Part shown: piece by piece, positions 1-6,844 of the stretch
Layout: each line of letters starts with the position of its first letter
Position numbering within the stretch: position 1 is the stretch's first letter
Source: Bacillota bacterium
GTDB taxonomy: Bacteria > Bacillota > Clostridia > Acetivibrionales > DTU013
DNA: 12,808 nucleotides
Reading direction: 5' to 3'
Assembly: GCA_023426125.1 (NCBI GenBank)
Contig: JAFABI010000082.1
Span: forward strand, 1-12,808
Made by a program: the position numbers and the translations under genes
The notes under the pieces: model-generated
Seen by the model: the letters and a program-made list of their open reading frames with translations, nothing else
Databases searched by the model: none
Told to the model about the DNA's origin: nothing

Positions 1-18
1 GGTGGAAAGCGCCCCGGT

Positions 19-115
19 TGTCATTGCGAGGAGCTTTGCGACGCGGCAATCTCTGCTTCTAACCAGTATCACTCATTGGATTGCCGCGCTCCATTGCATT
101 GCGATCGCAATGACA
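19..115. repeat. Dispersed palindromic repeat, copy 1 (TGTCATTGCGAG type)
   Basis: An imperfect inverted repeat. It opens with TGTCATTGCGAGGAGC and closes with the complementary CGCAATGACA, with inner arms that also pair partly (GCGGCAATCTC against GATTGCCGCGC). Two more copies lie at 254-353 and 5076-5177. From memory, repeats of this general form are widespread in intergenic regions of clostridia and other bacteria. No coding potential is apparent; short ORFs crossing it are by-products of the repeat. Confidence 0.8.
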
Positions 116-118
116 CTG

Positions 119-146
119 CCGTAGGGGCGGCCATTGGCCGTCCGCT
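119..146. repeat. Short palindromic repeat (GTAGGGGCG-CATTG-CGTCCG type)
   Basis: The sequence GTAGGGGCGGCCATTGGCCG followed by TCCG forms a short inverted repeat. It is the reverse-orientation relative of the GGACGCGCAATGCGCGCCCC segment that starts each of the 68-bp units at 394, 465, 611 and 5221. It therefore belongs to the same repeat family, inserted the other way round. Confidence 0.6.
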
Positions 147-163
147 CAGTAACTACAGGGGCA

Positions 164-227
164 AAAATACACGGGGACGGTTCTACTGTATGCCAAAGCA
201 TACAGTAGAACCGTCCCCGTGTATTTT
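164..227. repeat. Perfect 30-bp inverted repeat with 4-nt loop
   Basis: The left arm is 164-193 and the right arm 198-227; they are exact reverse complements over 30 bases around the loop CAAA. The arms contain ACACGGGGACGGTTCTAC. Outside the stem the sequence reverts to the neighbouring repeats. There is no T-run directly after the stem other than the TATTTT at its own end, and no gene nearby that would need a terminator. A REP/RAYT-type repeat or MITE end is more likely than a terminator. Confidence 0.85.
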
Positions 228-231
228 CGAG

Positions 232-532
232 CTAAGGTGGATAGCTCCCTGGCTGTCATTGCGAGGAGCCTTGCGACGCGGCAATCTCAACTTCCAGCAA
301 GGATAGCATCATTGAGATTGCTTCGCTCCACTTACGTTCCGCTCGCAATGACAGGGTGTCAAGGGGTGTCAACAACCCCGCCCTTGACACCCCCGGATAC
401 GCAATGCGCGCCCCTACAGTCGATTTACGTCCTTATGTCAGTGTACCTGTCCCCTGACTCTGTCGGACGCGCCATGCGTGCTCCTACAGCCGATTTACAT
501 CCTCATGTCAGTGTACCTGTCCCCTTGACATG
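232..532. repeat. Composite direct repeat, left copy (flanks the regulator-mannosidase cassette)
   Basis: This block starts CTAAGGTGGATAGCTCCC, contains the second TGTCATTGCGAG palindrome (254-353), then a GGGTGTCAAGGGGTGTCAAC segment, then two tandem 68-bp units (394-458 and 465-532). The same order of parts recurs at 5054-5288 with only one terminal unit. Bases 301-380 are identical to 5125-5204 over 80 nt. The rest is diverged by substitutions and small indels. Confidence 0.85.
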
Positions 533-609
533 ACACAATGTTACTGCACATTATCCAACAAATGTGTACTTCCGAATACAACGGTTCTCTGTCGTAGATC
601 GTATTCATG

Positions 610-690
610 CGGACGCACAATGCGCGCCCCCTACAGTTGATTTACATCCTCATGTCAATGTACCTGTCCCCTTGACATGTCCCCTTGACA
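610..690. repeat. 68-bp repeat unit, third copy, with a duplicated CCCCTTGACA end
   Basis: The unit begins GGACGCACAATGCGCGCC and ends GTACCTGTCCCCTTGACATG, matching the units at 394-458, 465-532 and 5220-5288. The last decamer, CCCCTTGACA, is repeated once more at 681-690. Between the second and third copies (533-609) there is only non-coding sequence with a weak GAATAC/GTATTC inverted repeat (574-579 and 601-606). Confidence 0.75.
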
Positions 691-743
691 TATCGCAACC
701 ATCTATCATATATAATCCAGCAAACAAAAATATGAAATAAGTA

Positions 744-772
744 TTGACAAGTTTTTTTAAAAATCATATTAT
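744..772 (+). promoter_or_regulatory. Sigma-A-type promoter for the leader ORF, regulator and mannosidase
   Basis: A consensus -35 TTGACA (744-749) is followed by a 17-bp spacer and a -10 TATTAT (767-772), in AT-rich sequence, about 170 bp upstream of the regulator start. This is the best promoter match on the plus strand. It would transcribe the 24-codon ORF, the regulator gene and probably the mannosidase gene as one message. The start point, about 779, is inferred. Confidence 0.75.
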
Positions 773-794
773 CATAGCATAAAGTAATTGATAA

Positions 795-805
795 GTTATT
801 ATAAC
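795..805. promoter_or_regulatory. Candidate regulator operator (GTTAT-T-ATAAC)
   Basis: A perfect 11-bp palindrome lies about 20 bp downstream of the -10 box, where bound repressor would block transcription. GntR-type wHTH domains bind short AT-rich palindromes as dimers, and AraR-like repressors often regulate their own operon. The link to this regulator is inference. The site is short and the surroundings are AT-rich, so chance occurrence is possible. Confidence 0.3.
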
Positions 806-844
806 ATGACAAATTCATAACATTTAGTCCGGAGGTGATTCGTT

Positions 845-919
845 ATGAGAGAGCATTATCGAAGGTGCATTCAACAGATACCCGAACATTTCATCGATAA
901 TCCCGGCTTTTTGCTTTGA
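845..919 (+). CDS. 24-codon leader ORF of unknown function
   Basis: ATG at 845 follows a near-perfect Shine-Dalgarno (GGAGGTGATT at 831-840) at suitable spacing, and the frame closes with TGA at 917-919. The peptide starts MREHYRRCIQQIP and ends with a hydrophobic GFLL. It lies between the promoter and the regulator start, with 21 bp to the TTG of the regulator. The ribosome binding site is stronger than that of either downstream gene. The peptide has no recognisable family. It could be a leader peptide, a translational coupler for the regulator, or the remnant of a lost gene. That it is translated is well supported by the site; a function is not. Confidence 0.5.
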   Translation: MREHYRRCIQQIPEHFIDNPGFLL

Positions 920-940
920 AAAAAAGGAAGTGAACCGATA

Positions 941-2056
941 TTGCTGGATAGAAACTCCACAATGCCCCTCTATATGCAGTTGAAAAAAGTCATTATAGAA
1001 AAAATAAGAACAGGAGAGCTTAAACGAGGCAATCCTGTGGCAACTGAACAGGAACTGTGCAGTACATACGGTATAAGCAGGTTTCCTGTAAGACAGGCCA
1101 TGGATGAGCTTGTCAGGGAAGGATACCTGACAAGGACCAGGGGCAGGGGGACTTTTGTGAGTGACGAATTGCCTGAGTCGGCGAGTTCTGCTGGAAGAAA
1201 GCTCCTTGGATTTGTAGCGGGCGGCTTTTCAGAAGGGTTTGGCGGCCATATTTTTAAGGGTTTTGAAAAACAGGCAAGAAAAAAGGGGTATTTAACGATT
1301 GCCTGCTGCAGCGAATCGGACGCTGAGGAAGAAATAAGGTGTATCCGACGCCTTATGGAAGCAGGGGTTGCCGGTATCGACATATTTTCCAGCGACGATA
1401 CAAAATTGCCGGAAATTGTTGCGGAGCTGAACGCCAGAGGAATATATCTCGGCCTGCTGGATAGGAATCCCGAGCTTTCAGGATATGATTACATCGGATC
1501 CGATAATACCGGCGGAGCCTATGTGGCGGTGAGGCATCTTGCCATGCAGGGCTACAGGAATGTGGCATTTGTATCCTATAGGGCAAGTATTTCTTCAGTA
1601 AATGAAAGGATGGAAGGATATTTAAACGCAGTAGAGGAATTCGGATTGAAATCTGTCACGCACATCGATATGAAAGAGGAACTGCTGCGATATCCGTATC
1701 CGGTGCACAGATTCTTTGTGGAAAAATTGAAGGATGAGCTTATGGAGATTAAACGGCACATGCCGCTGGGTATACTTGCCGTAAATGATGCCATTGCGCT
1801 GCAATGCATGAGAATCCTCACCAACGAAGGTATGGTTGTCGGGAGGGATGTGGGAATTGTGGGTTTTGACAATATTGCAGAATGCGAATTGCTAAATCCC
1901 CCGCTTACTTCCGTAGCACAGAACGGCTTTCTTATCGGGCAGACCGCAGCGGACATGGCAATAGATAAGATTGAAGGGAAGGATAAATCCGTAAACAGAT
2001 CCATTATCCCGACGCAACTGGTGGTCAGGAGCTCCTGCGGCGAAAGGCTTCCTTGA
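941..2056 (+). CDS. GntR/LacI-family hybrid transcriptional regulator (AraR type)
   Basis: This is a cytoplasmic DNA-binding regulator that most likely senses a sugar and represses the adjacent mannosidase operon. Residues 1-74 are a GntR winged helix-turn-helix: MPLYMQLKK opening, a recognition region SRFPVRQAMDELVREGYL, and the wing TRGRGTFV. Residues 88-369 form a LacI/periplasmic-binding-like effector domain (KLLGFVAGG start, a YIGSDNTGGAY segment, and VGIVGFDNIAECELLNPPLT near residue 307). The 371 residues match the usual AraR-type length. TTG at 941 is chosen because AAGGAAGTGA lies 7-8 bases upstream; ATG at 962 would lack a site and cut into the wHTH. The mannosidase gene starts 125 bp downstream with no clear terminator between, so the two are probably cotranscribed. 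The effector is unknown; mannose or a mannoside is a guess from the neighbour. Confidence 0.9.
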   Translation: MLDRNSTMPLYMQLKKVIIEKIRTGELKRGNPVATEQELCSTYGISRFPVRQAMDELVREGYLTRTRGRGTFVSDELPESASSAGRKLLGFVAGGFSEGFGGHIFKGFEKQARKKGYLTIACCSESDAEEEIRCIRRLMEAGVAGIDIFSSDDTKLPEIVAELNARGIYLGLLDRNPELSGYDYIGSDNTGGAYVAVRHLAMQGYRNVAFVSYRASISSVNERMEGYLNAVEEFGLKSVTHIDMKEELLRYPYPVHRFFVEKLKDELMEIKRHMPLGILAVNDAIALQCMRILTNEGMVVGRDVGIVGFDNIAECELLNPPLTSVAQNGFLIGQTAADMAIDKIEGKDKSVNRSIIPTQLVVRSSCGERLP

Positions 2057-2181
2057 AGCATGGCTGCAGATTGAAGGCAGGAGGAGGCTGATCGACTGTA
2101 GAGGCGGCTGCCCAAAGCGGGGACCTATAAAGCAAGAGAATAGACATCAAACAATACATTTTAAGAAAGGGATGAGCAGGG

Positions 2182-5022
2182 ATGAACAATTTGCAAAGGA
2201 TTCAATTCGAACATCTGAAAAAAACAGCTTCAGGCATTTGGGCTGAGAGGATTCTGTCACAGCTCGGGTATGCAATTAAGCTTTCCGGGACAAAAGAAGG
2301 CAAGTATGACGATATGCTTGAAAAGACTATCAGTTACCTCCATGAGCGTTATGAAGCAGAGGGAGTGCTTTCAAGAGCTTCCGCGTTAAAGGCTGAAGAC
2401 ATGATAGGCCCGATGTCCTCCGAAGCTAAAGGACTGAAGATGATTTGCGCCGCCCATGCGCACATTGACATGAACTGGATGTGGGGATTTGCCGAAACGG
2501 CGGCCATAACCCTTGACACCTTCAGGACCATGCTGAATATCATGAAGGAATATCCGGATTTCATCTTTTCCCAATCCCAGGCTTCGGTTTACAGGATCGT
2601 GGAGGAATACGACCCTGAGATGCTGGAGGAAATAAAAGCCAGGGTAAAGGAGGGACGCTGGGAGGTTACAGCTTCCACCTGGGTGGAAACGGATAAAAAC
2701 ATGCCCAATGGGGAAAGCCTGGCACGGCATATACTTTATACAAAGAAATACTTATCCAGGATACTGGACATTGCTCCGGACTCCTTAACGCTGGATTTTG
2801 AGCCGGATACCTTCGGCCACAATATCAATGTGCCCGAGATAATGACAAAGGGCGGAGTCAAGTATTATTACCACTGCAGAGGCTATGACGGGCACAACAT
2901 CTACAAATGGCAGTCACCCTCCGGCAGTTCGGTAATTGTGTACAGGGAGCCGCTCTGGTACAATGCAACCATTGATGCGGATATAGCCCTGCATGTACCG
3001 GAATTTTGTTCAAAGCACGGAGTGGACGCCGTCCTGAAGGTTTATGGCGTGGGGGATCATGGCGGAGGACCCACGCGAAGGGACATTGAAAAATTAATGG
3101 AAATGTCGGCCTGGCCGGTATTTCCCGCAATAAAATTCGGAACCTTTGCGGAATATTTCAGCATCCTGGAAGGCATCGCAGATAAGCTTCCCATGGTGGA
3201 CCACGAGCTCAACTTCATATTCAGCGGTTGCTATACCACCCAGACCAGGATTAAGCTTGCAAACAGGGTAAGCGAAGCAAAACTGAATGAAGCGGAGCTT
3301 TTCAACACGTTTTCCTCCGGGTTCGCAGGGGGGAAATATCCGAAGGAAAGCTTTGAGGAAGCCTGGAAAAAGGTGCTTTTCAATCATTTTCACGATATCC
3401 TGCCGGGTTCGGGAGTTATCGAAACCAGGGAGTATGCCATGGGACAATTCCAGCAGGTGCTGGCTGCCGCCAATACGGGGATCAACAAGGCCTTAAGGAA
3501 TATTGCCGCACAAGTGAATACTTCAGCATTGCCTGTTGAGGATGAAAACCTGTCCCGTACCACCTCCGAAGGGGCAGGCGTGGGTTTCGGCATTTATGAT
3601 TACGGCGTGCCGCAAACAGAACGAGGAGCGGGAAAATCAAGGATATACCATCTTTTCAATCCGTCGGCGCATAAACGCAGTGAAATCGTAGAGATAATTG
3701 TATGGGACTGGCCGGGGGATATAAACAGGATGGAATTGCTGGATAAGGACGGAAGACCAATAAGGTATCAGGTGATGTCCGGGCATATGCAGCAATATCA
3801 TCCGGCGGGCGACTACTGGGGCCACAAGTACATGAAGCTGGCTGTCCAGGCGGAGATTCCCGCTTGCGGCTATACTACATGCCTGCTGCATGAAAAAGAT
3901 ACTTTTGCTCCGGTGATTCCCCATGATGAGCCCAGGGTGGAAAAACCGGACAAATATATTCTGGAAAACAGCAAGCTGAAGGTAACCTTTAATACTGCCA
4001 ATGGGTCCATCGCATCGCTGGTTGACAAGGCAACCGGAAAGGAGATGGTGGATCCGAGACGGCCTGCGGGAGTTTTCAGGCTTATCGACGAGGATGATTC
4101 CAAAGGCATGACTGCCTGGGTGGTGGGCAGATACATGAACATATCGAATATTGATAAAGATGTTAAAATAACGGGTGTCCATATGGATTCCAATTCGCTG
4201 CGCCAGTGGATAGCGTATAATGTAAAGTTCAGGGACTCAAGTCTTGCGGTTGTTGTTTCCCTTGATCAAAATGGCTCCGGCCTGGATTTCAATGTGGACT
4301 GCGACTGGCAGGAAAGAGCCGCAAAAGGTAAATTGATACCGCAACTGAATTTTTACTTGCCTCTGGCGTATAAATGCAGTGCTTATAAATATGACATACC
4401 TTTTGGAACAATTACAAGGGAGCCGCTGGACATGGATGTGCCGGCGGGAAGCTGGGCTCTGGGAATGCCGGACAGCTCGGCGGGAAGCGCCTTGATGCTT
4501 GTATCCGGAACCAAATACGGCTTCCGGTGCGTAGATGATTCCATAGCCCTTACCCTTATACGCAGTTCCTACGATCCTGATCCCTATCCGGAAAATGGGA
4601 TGCACCGGTTTGGCTTTGCTGTGAAAATTGCTGATGATTGTGGCGATAACGCTGCTTTGATTGAAAAAGCCTATAACTATAATCATCCGGTAAGCTTTGT
4701 CTCAGGAAGGAAGCAAGACGGAAAGCTGAGTGCGGACGGCAGTTTTATGAAGCTTGAAAGCGGCACTGTAGCTGTTTCTGCCGTAAAAATGGCCGAAGAG
4801 CAGGAGGCTGGTGAAACCTGCAGACTTATCGTCAGGGTATATGAAACGGCGGGAACAGATACCCATGCGGTTCTGAAACTTCCCCGGGAAATATCCGGCG
4901 CGTGGTTTGTAGATATCAACGAAACCAGGCTTGATGGCGCGGGAACCATAGTTTTACAGGGTGATACGGCAGGCTTTGACGTAGATGCAAGCAGCATGGT
5001 AAGTTTGTGCATTGAGCTGTGA
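2182..5022 (+). CDS. Glycoside hydrolase family 38 alpha-mannosidase
   Basis: This protein hydrolyses terminal alpha-mannosyl linkages by a retaining, zinc-dependent mechanism. At 946 residues it is normal for bacterial GH38 enzymes. The catalytic N-terminal domain shows the family signature AHAHIDMNWMWGF with putative zinc ligands His94 and Asp96. The nucleophile is in LDFEPDTFGH (Asp209, also a zinc ligand). GVGDHGGGPT (around 289-298) and NHFHDILPGSG, with the last expected zinc ligand His404, complete the site. Residues 430-500 link to the middle three-helix region, and the rest is the beta-rich GH38 C-terminal part. There is no signal peptide or membrane segment, so it is predicted to be cytoplasmic and to act on imported oligosaccharides or glycosides; no transporter lies in this window. 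The start has a modest site (AAGAAAGG, 11 bases upstream). All key residues seen are intact. The linkage specificity cannot be read from sequence. Confidence 0.95.
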   Translation: MNNLQRIQFEHLKKTASGIWAERILSQLGYAIKLSGTKEGKYDDMLEKTISYLHERYEAEGVLSRASALKAEDMIGPMSSEAKGLKMICAAHAHIDMNWMWGFAETAAITLDTFRTMLNIMKEYPDFIFSQSQASVYRIVEEYDPEMLEEIKARVKEGRWEVTASTWVETDKNMPNGESLARHILYTKKYLSRILDIAPDSLTLDFEPDTFGHNINVPEIMTKGGVKYYYHCRGYDGHNIYKWQSPSGSSVIVYREPLWYNATIDADIALHVPEFCSKHGVDAVLKVYGVGDHGGGPTRRDIEKLMEMSAWPVFPAIKFGTFAEYFSILEGIADKLPMVDHELNFIFSGCYTTQTRIKLANRVSEAKLNEAELFNTFSSGFAGGKYPKESFEEAWKKVLFNHFHDILPGSGVIETREYAMGQFQQVLAAANTGINKALRNIAAQVNTSALPVEDENLSRTTSEGAGVGFGIYDYGVPQTERGAGKSRIYHLFNPSAHKRSEIVEIIVWDWPGDINRMELLDKDGRPIRYQVMSGHMQQYHPAGDYWGHKYMKLAVQAEIPACGYTTCLLHEKDTFAPVIPHDEPRVEKPDKYILENSKLKVTFNTANGSIASLVDKATGKEMVDPRRPAGVFRLIDEDDSKGMTAWVVGRYMNISNIDKDVKITGVHMDSNSLRQWIAYNVKFRDSSLAVVVSLDQNGSGLDFNVDCDWQERAAKGKLIPQLNFYLPLAYKCSAYKYDIPFGTITREPLDMDVPAGSWALGMPDSSAGSALMLVSGTKYGFRCVDDSIALTLIRSSYDPDPYPENGMHRFGFAVKIADDCGDNAALIEKAYNYNHPVSFVSGRKQDGKLSADGSFMKLESGTVAVSAVKMAEEQEAGETCRLIVRVYETAGTDTHAVLKLPREISGAWFVDINETRLDGAGTIVLQGDTAGFDVDASSMVSLCIEL

Positions 5023-5053
5023 AAGTATTTCATAAAATGAAAAGAGTGGCGGA

Positions 5054-5288
5054 CTAAGGCGGATAGCTCCCCGGTTGTCATTGCGAGGGAGCGTAGCGAC
5101 CGCAGCAATCTCAGCTTCCAGCCAGGATAGCATCATTGAGATTGCTTCGCTCCACTTACGTTCCGCTCGCAATGACAGGGTGTCAAGGGGTGTCAACAAC
5201 CCCGTCCCCTTGACGTCCCCGGACGCGCAATGCGCGCCTCTACAGTTGATTTACATCCTCATGTCAATGTACCTGTCCCCTTGACATG
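5054..5288. repeat. Composite direct repeat, right copy
   Basis: This repeats the layout of 232-532 just downstream of the mannosidase stop: CTAAGGCGGATAGCTCCC, a TGTCATTGCGAG palindrome (5076-5177), GGGTGTCAAGGGGTGTCAAC, then one 68-bp unit (5220-5288). Bases 5125-5204 are identical to 301-380. The palindrome could also end transcripts from either side, since neither the mannosidase gene nor the converging radical SAM gene has a clear intrinsic terminator. The rest of the gap to 5381 holds nothing recognisable. Confidence 0.85.
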
Positions 5289-5381
5289 CAGACTGCATGC
5301 AAGCCTAGATTTCGTATAATCCGACAAACTACAGAAACCATCTATTATACCTATATGCGCTAATCCTGCAAGTTTGTGCTT

Positions 5382-6737
5382 TTACGATTTAGAGGGCAAA
5401 TAGCCGGTGTTCATCCGGACTTGCTCTTCGATCATGGAATGCAGCTTGTAAAGATTTTCCCGGATGGTCTTCTTTTCTTCTTTCAAACCCTTTTTCAGCC
5501 CAAGGTTTGCTATAGTGAAGATCAGAGGGTTTTTTATGCTTGCCGGGAACCGGTTGATTATACGGCCCAGACTGTAGTAGTTCCTTTTTACATACTGATA
5601 GCCTTCATACAGCTCGTCAATTGTCATTTTTTTCGGATGGTATGTCACCGTACAATGGTCGTAAAATTTCCAGTCCTCGGTAATGAGCCTGTTCTGTGTC
5701 TTCAACTGGTGGTATATGTCGGTGCCGGGGTAAGGGGTCAGAATATTGAAGGTGGCCGAAGGGATTTTCGTTTTATGCAGAAATTCCAATGTTTCATCAA
5801 AAACCGAGGAATCATCGTCGTCAAATCCGAAGACCAGAGATGCATGAAAGAAAATTCCATAGGACATGATGCGCTTTATTGCCTCGATTGTGGCTTCCTG
5901 GCTGCGCATACTCTTGCCCATGCGCTTGATTTTTTCTTCCGATACGCTTTCCACACCGAAGAATAACCCCCTGCACCCGCTGTCATGAGCAAGCTTCAGC
6001 AATTCTTCATTTTTAGAAAAGGAAATGGAGGCCTGTCCCACCCAGTCGATTTTCATATCCTTCAGCGCGAGGAATAGCGATCTGGCGTATATCGGATCTC
6101 CAACGATATTGTCGTCGAGGAACATGAAACGCGAGGATTTCGAATTTTGTATATCCTTTATTACGTTTTCGACACTGACATGCCGTATCCTTCTGCCAAA
6201 GAATTTCCAGACACTGCAAAATTCGCAGGAGTAGGGACATCCCCGGGATGTGACAATGGGCTCCATTCCAAGTACCGTGCCGGGCTTGATCAAATCCCGT
6301 CTTGGCAGGGGGTATTCATTGAGATTTCCTGCTACTTCCCCATGGTAGTAATCCTGCAGACAGCCGTTTTCAAAATCGATCAGAACTTTTTCCCAGACAG
6401 GCTCAGCTTCACCTGTAATGACAGAGTCACAGTGAATTTTCGCTTCGTGGGGAAGTACGGTGGGGTGTATGCCTCCCAGCACGACCTTTTTGCCTCTTTT
6501 TCTGAATTCTGCGGCTATGGTATAAGCCCTTGGGGCTGTCGCTGTCATGCAGGTAATACCCACAAAGTCACAGTCGGTATTGAAATCAAGTGTTTCCGTC
6601 TCCTCTTCGACAATGGACACTTCGTGTTCGCGTGGTGTCATTGCTGCAATGTAAAGTAAGGAGATCATGGGGAATCTGATAATTTCACTGGTTTTTCTGG
6701 AAATATCCTTTACAGGAGCGATTAATAGTATTTTCAT
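5382..6737 (-). CDS. B12-binding-domain radical SAM protein with DUF4070-like C-terminus
   Basis: This is a cytoplasmic iron-sulfur enzyme of unknown substrate. Residues 1-130 resemble a cobalamin-binding domain (MKILLIAPVKD opening, LGGIHPTVLPHEA, ITGEAEPVW), but the base-on/base-off DxHxxG motif is absent, as in many of these radical SAM proteins. Residues 160-330 form the radical SAM core with the [4Fe-4S] motif C167-PYS-C171-EF-C174 in TSRGCPYSCEFC. Residues 330-395 (NILTPYPGTDIYHQLK to GYQYVKRNYYS) match the DUF4070 region found in HpnP-like proteins. ATG at 6737 is chosen because AAGGGAG lies about 10 bases upstream and the conserved MKILLIAP begins there; the frame is open 32 codons further upstream, but that stretch overlaps AT-rich promoter-like sequence. 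The protein is 451 residues. It lies 107 bp after the DUF4097 gene and may be read from that operon or from its own promoter. Methyltransferase activity is possible but unproven. Confidence 0.9.
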   Translation of the reverse strand: MKILLIAPVKDISRKTSEIIRFPMISLLYIAAMTPREHEVSIVEEETETLDFNTDCDFVGITCMTATAPRAYTIAAEFRKRGKKVVLGGIHPTVLPHEAKIHCDSVITGEAEPVWEKVLIDFENGCLQDYYHGEVAGNLNEYPLPRRDLIKPGTVLGMEPIVTSRGCPYSCEFCSVWKFFGRRIRHVSVENVIKDIQNSKSSRFMFLDDNIVGDPIYARSLFLALKDMKIDWVGQASISFSKNEELLKLAHDSGCRGLFFGVESVSEEKIKRMGKSMRSQEATIEAIKRIMSYGIFFHASLVFGFDDDDSSVFDETLEFLHKTKIPSATFNILTPYPGTDIYHQLKTQNRLITEDWKFYDHCTVTYHPKKMTIDELYEGYQYVKRNYYSLGRIINRFPASIKNPLIFTIANLGLKKGLKEEKKTIRENLYKLHSMIEEQVRMNTGYLPSKS

Positions 6738-6844
6738 GTTCACTTTACTCCCTTGATTTATTCTGTTGCCTATAACTAAAGTTATATAATAATCTTCTAC
6801 AAAAAACAATATTATAAATCTATTATAACCCATATTTGCATGAA

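Noticed and set aside
76..533. Two overlapping plus-strand ORFs (76 and 104 codons)
   Set aside because: They run through palindromic repeats, lack ribosome binding sites and show no protein-like pattern.
394..690. CRISPR-like array of 68-bp repeats
   Set aside because: The three units are unevenly spaced, diverged, lack unique spacers of regular length, and have no cas genes nearby.
1..720. Insertion sequence or transposon in the repeat-rich left end
   Set aside because: No transposase frame or target-site duplication can be identified; only dispersed repeats are visible.
2349..4686. Several antisense ORFs of 70-180 codons opposite the mannosidase gene
   Set aside because: They are shadows of a well-supported GH38 frame; no family features or start signals are seen.
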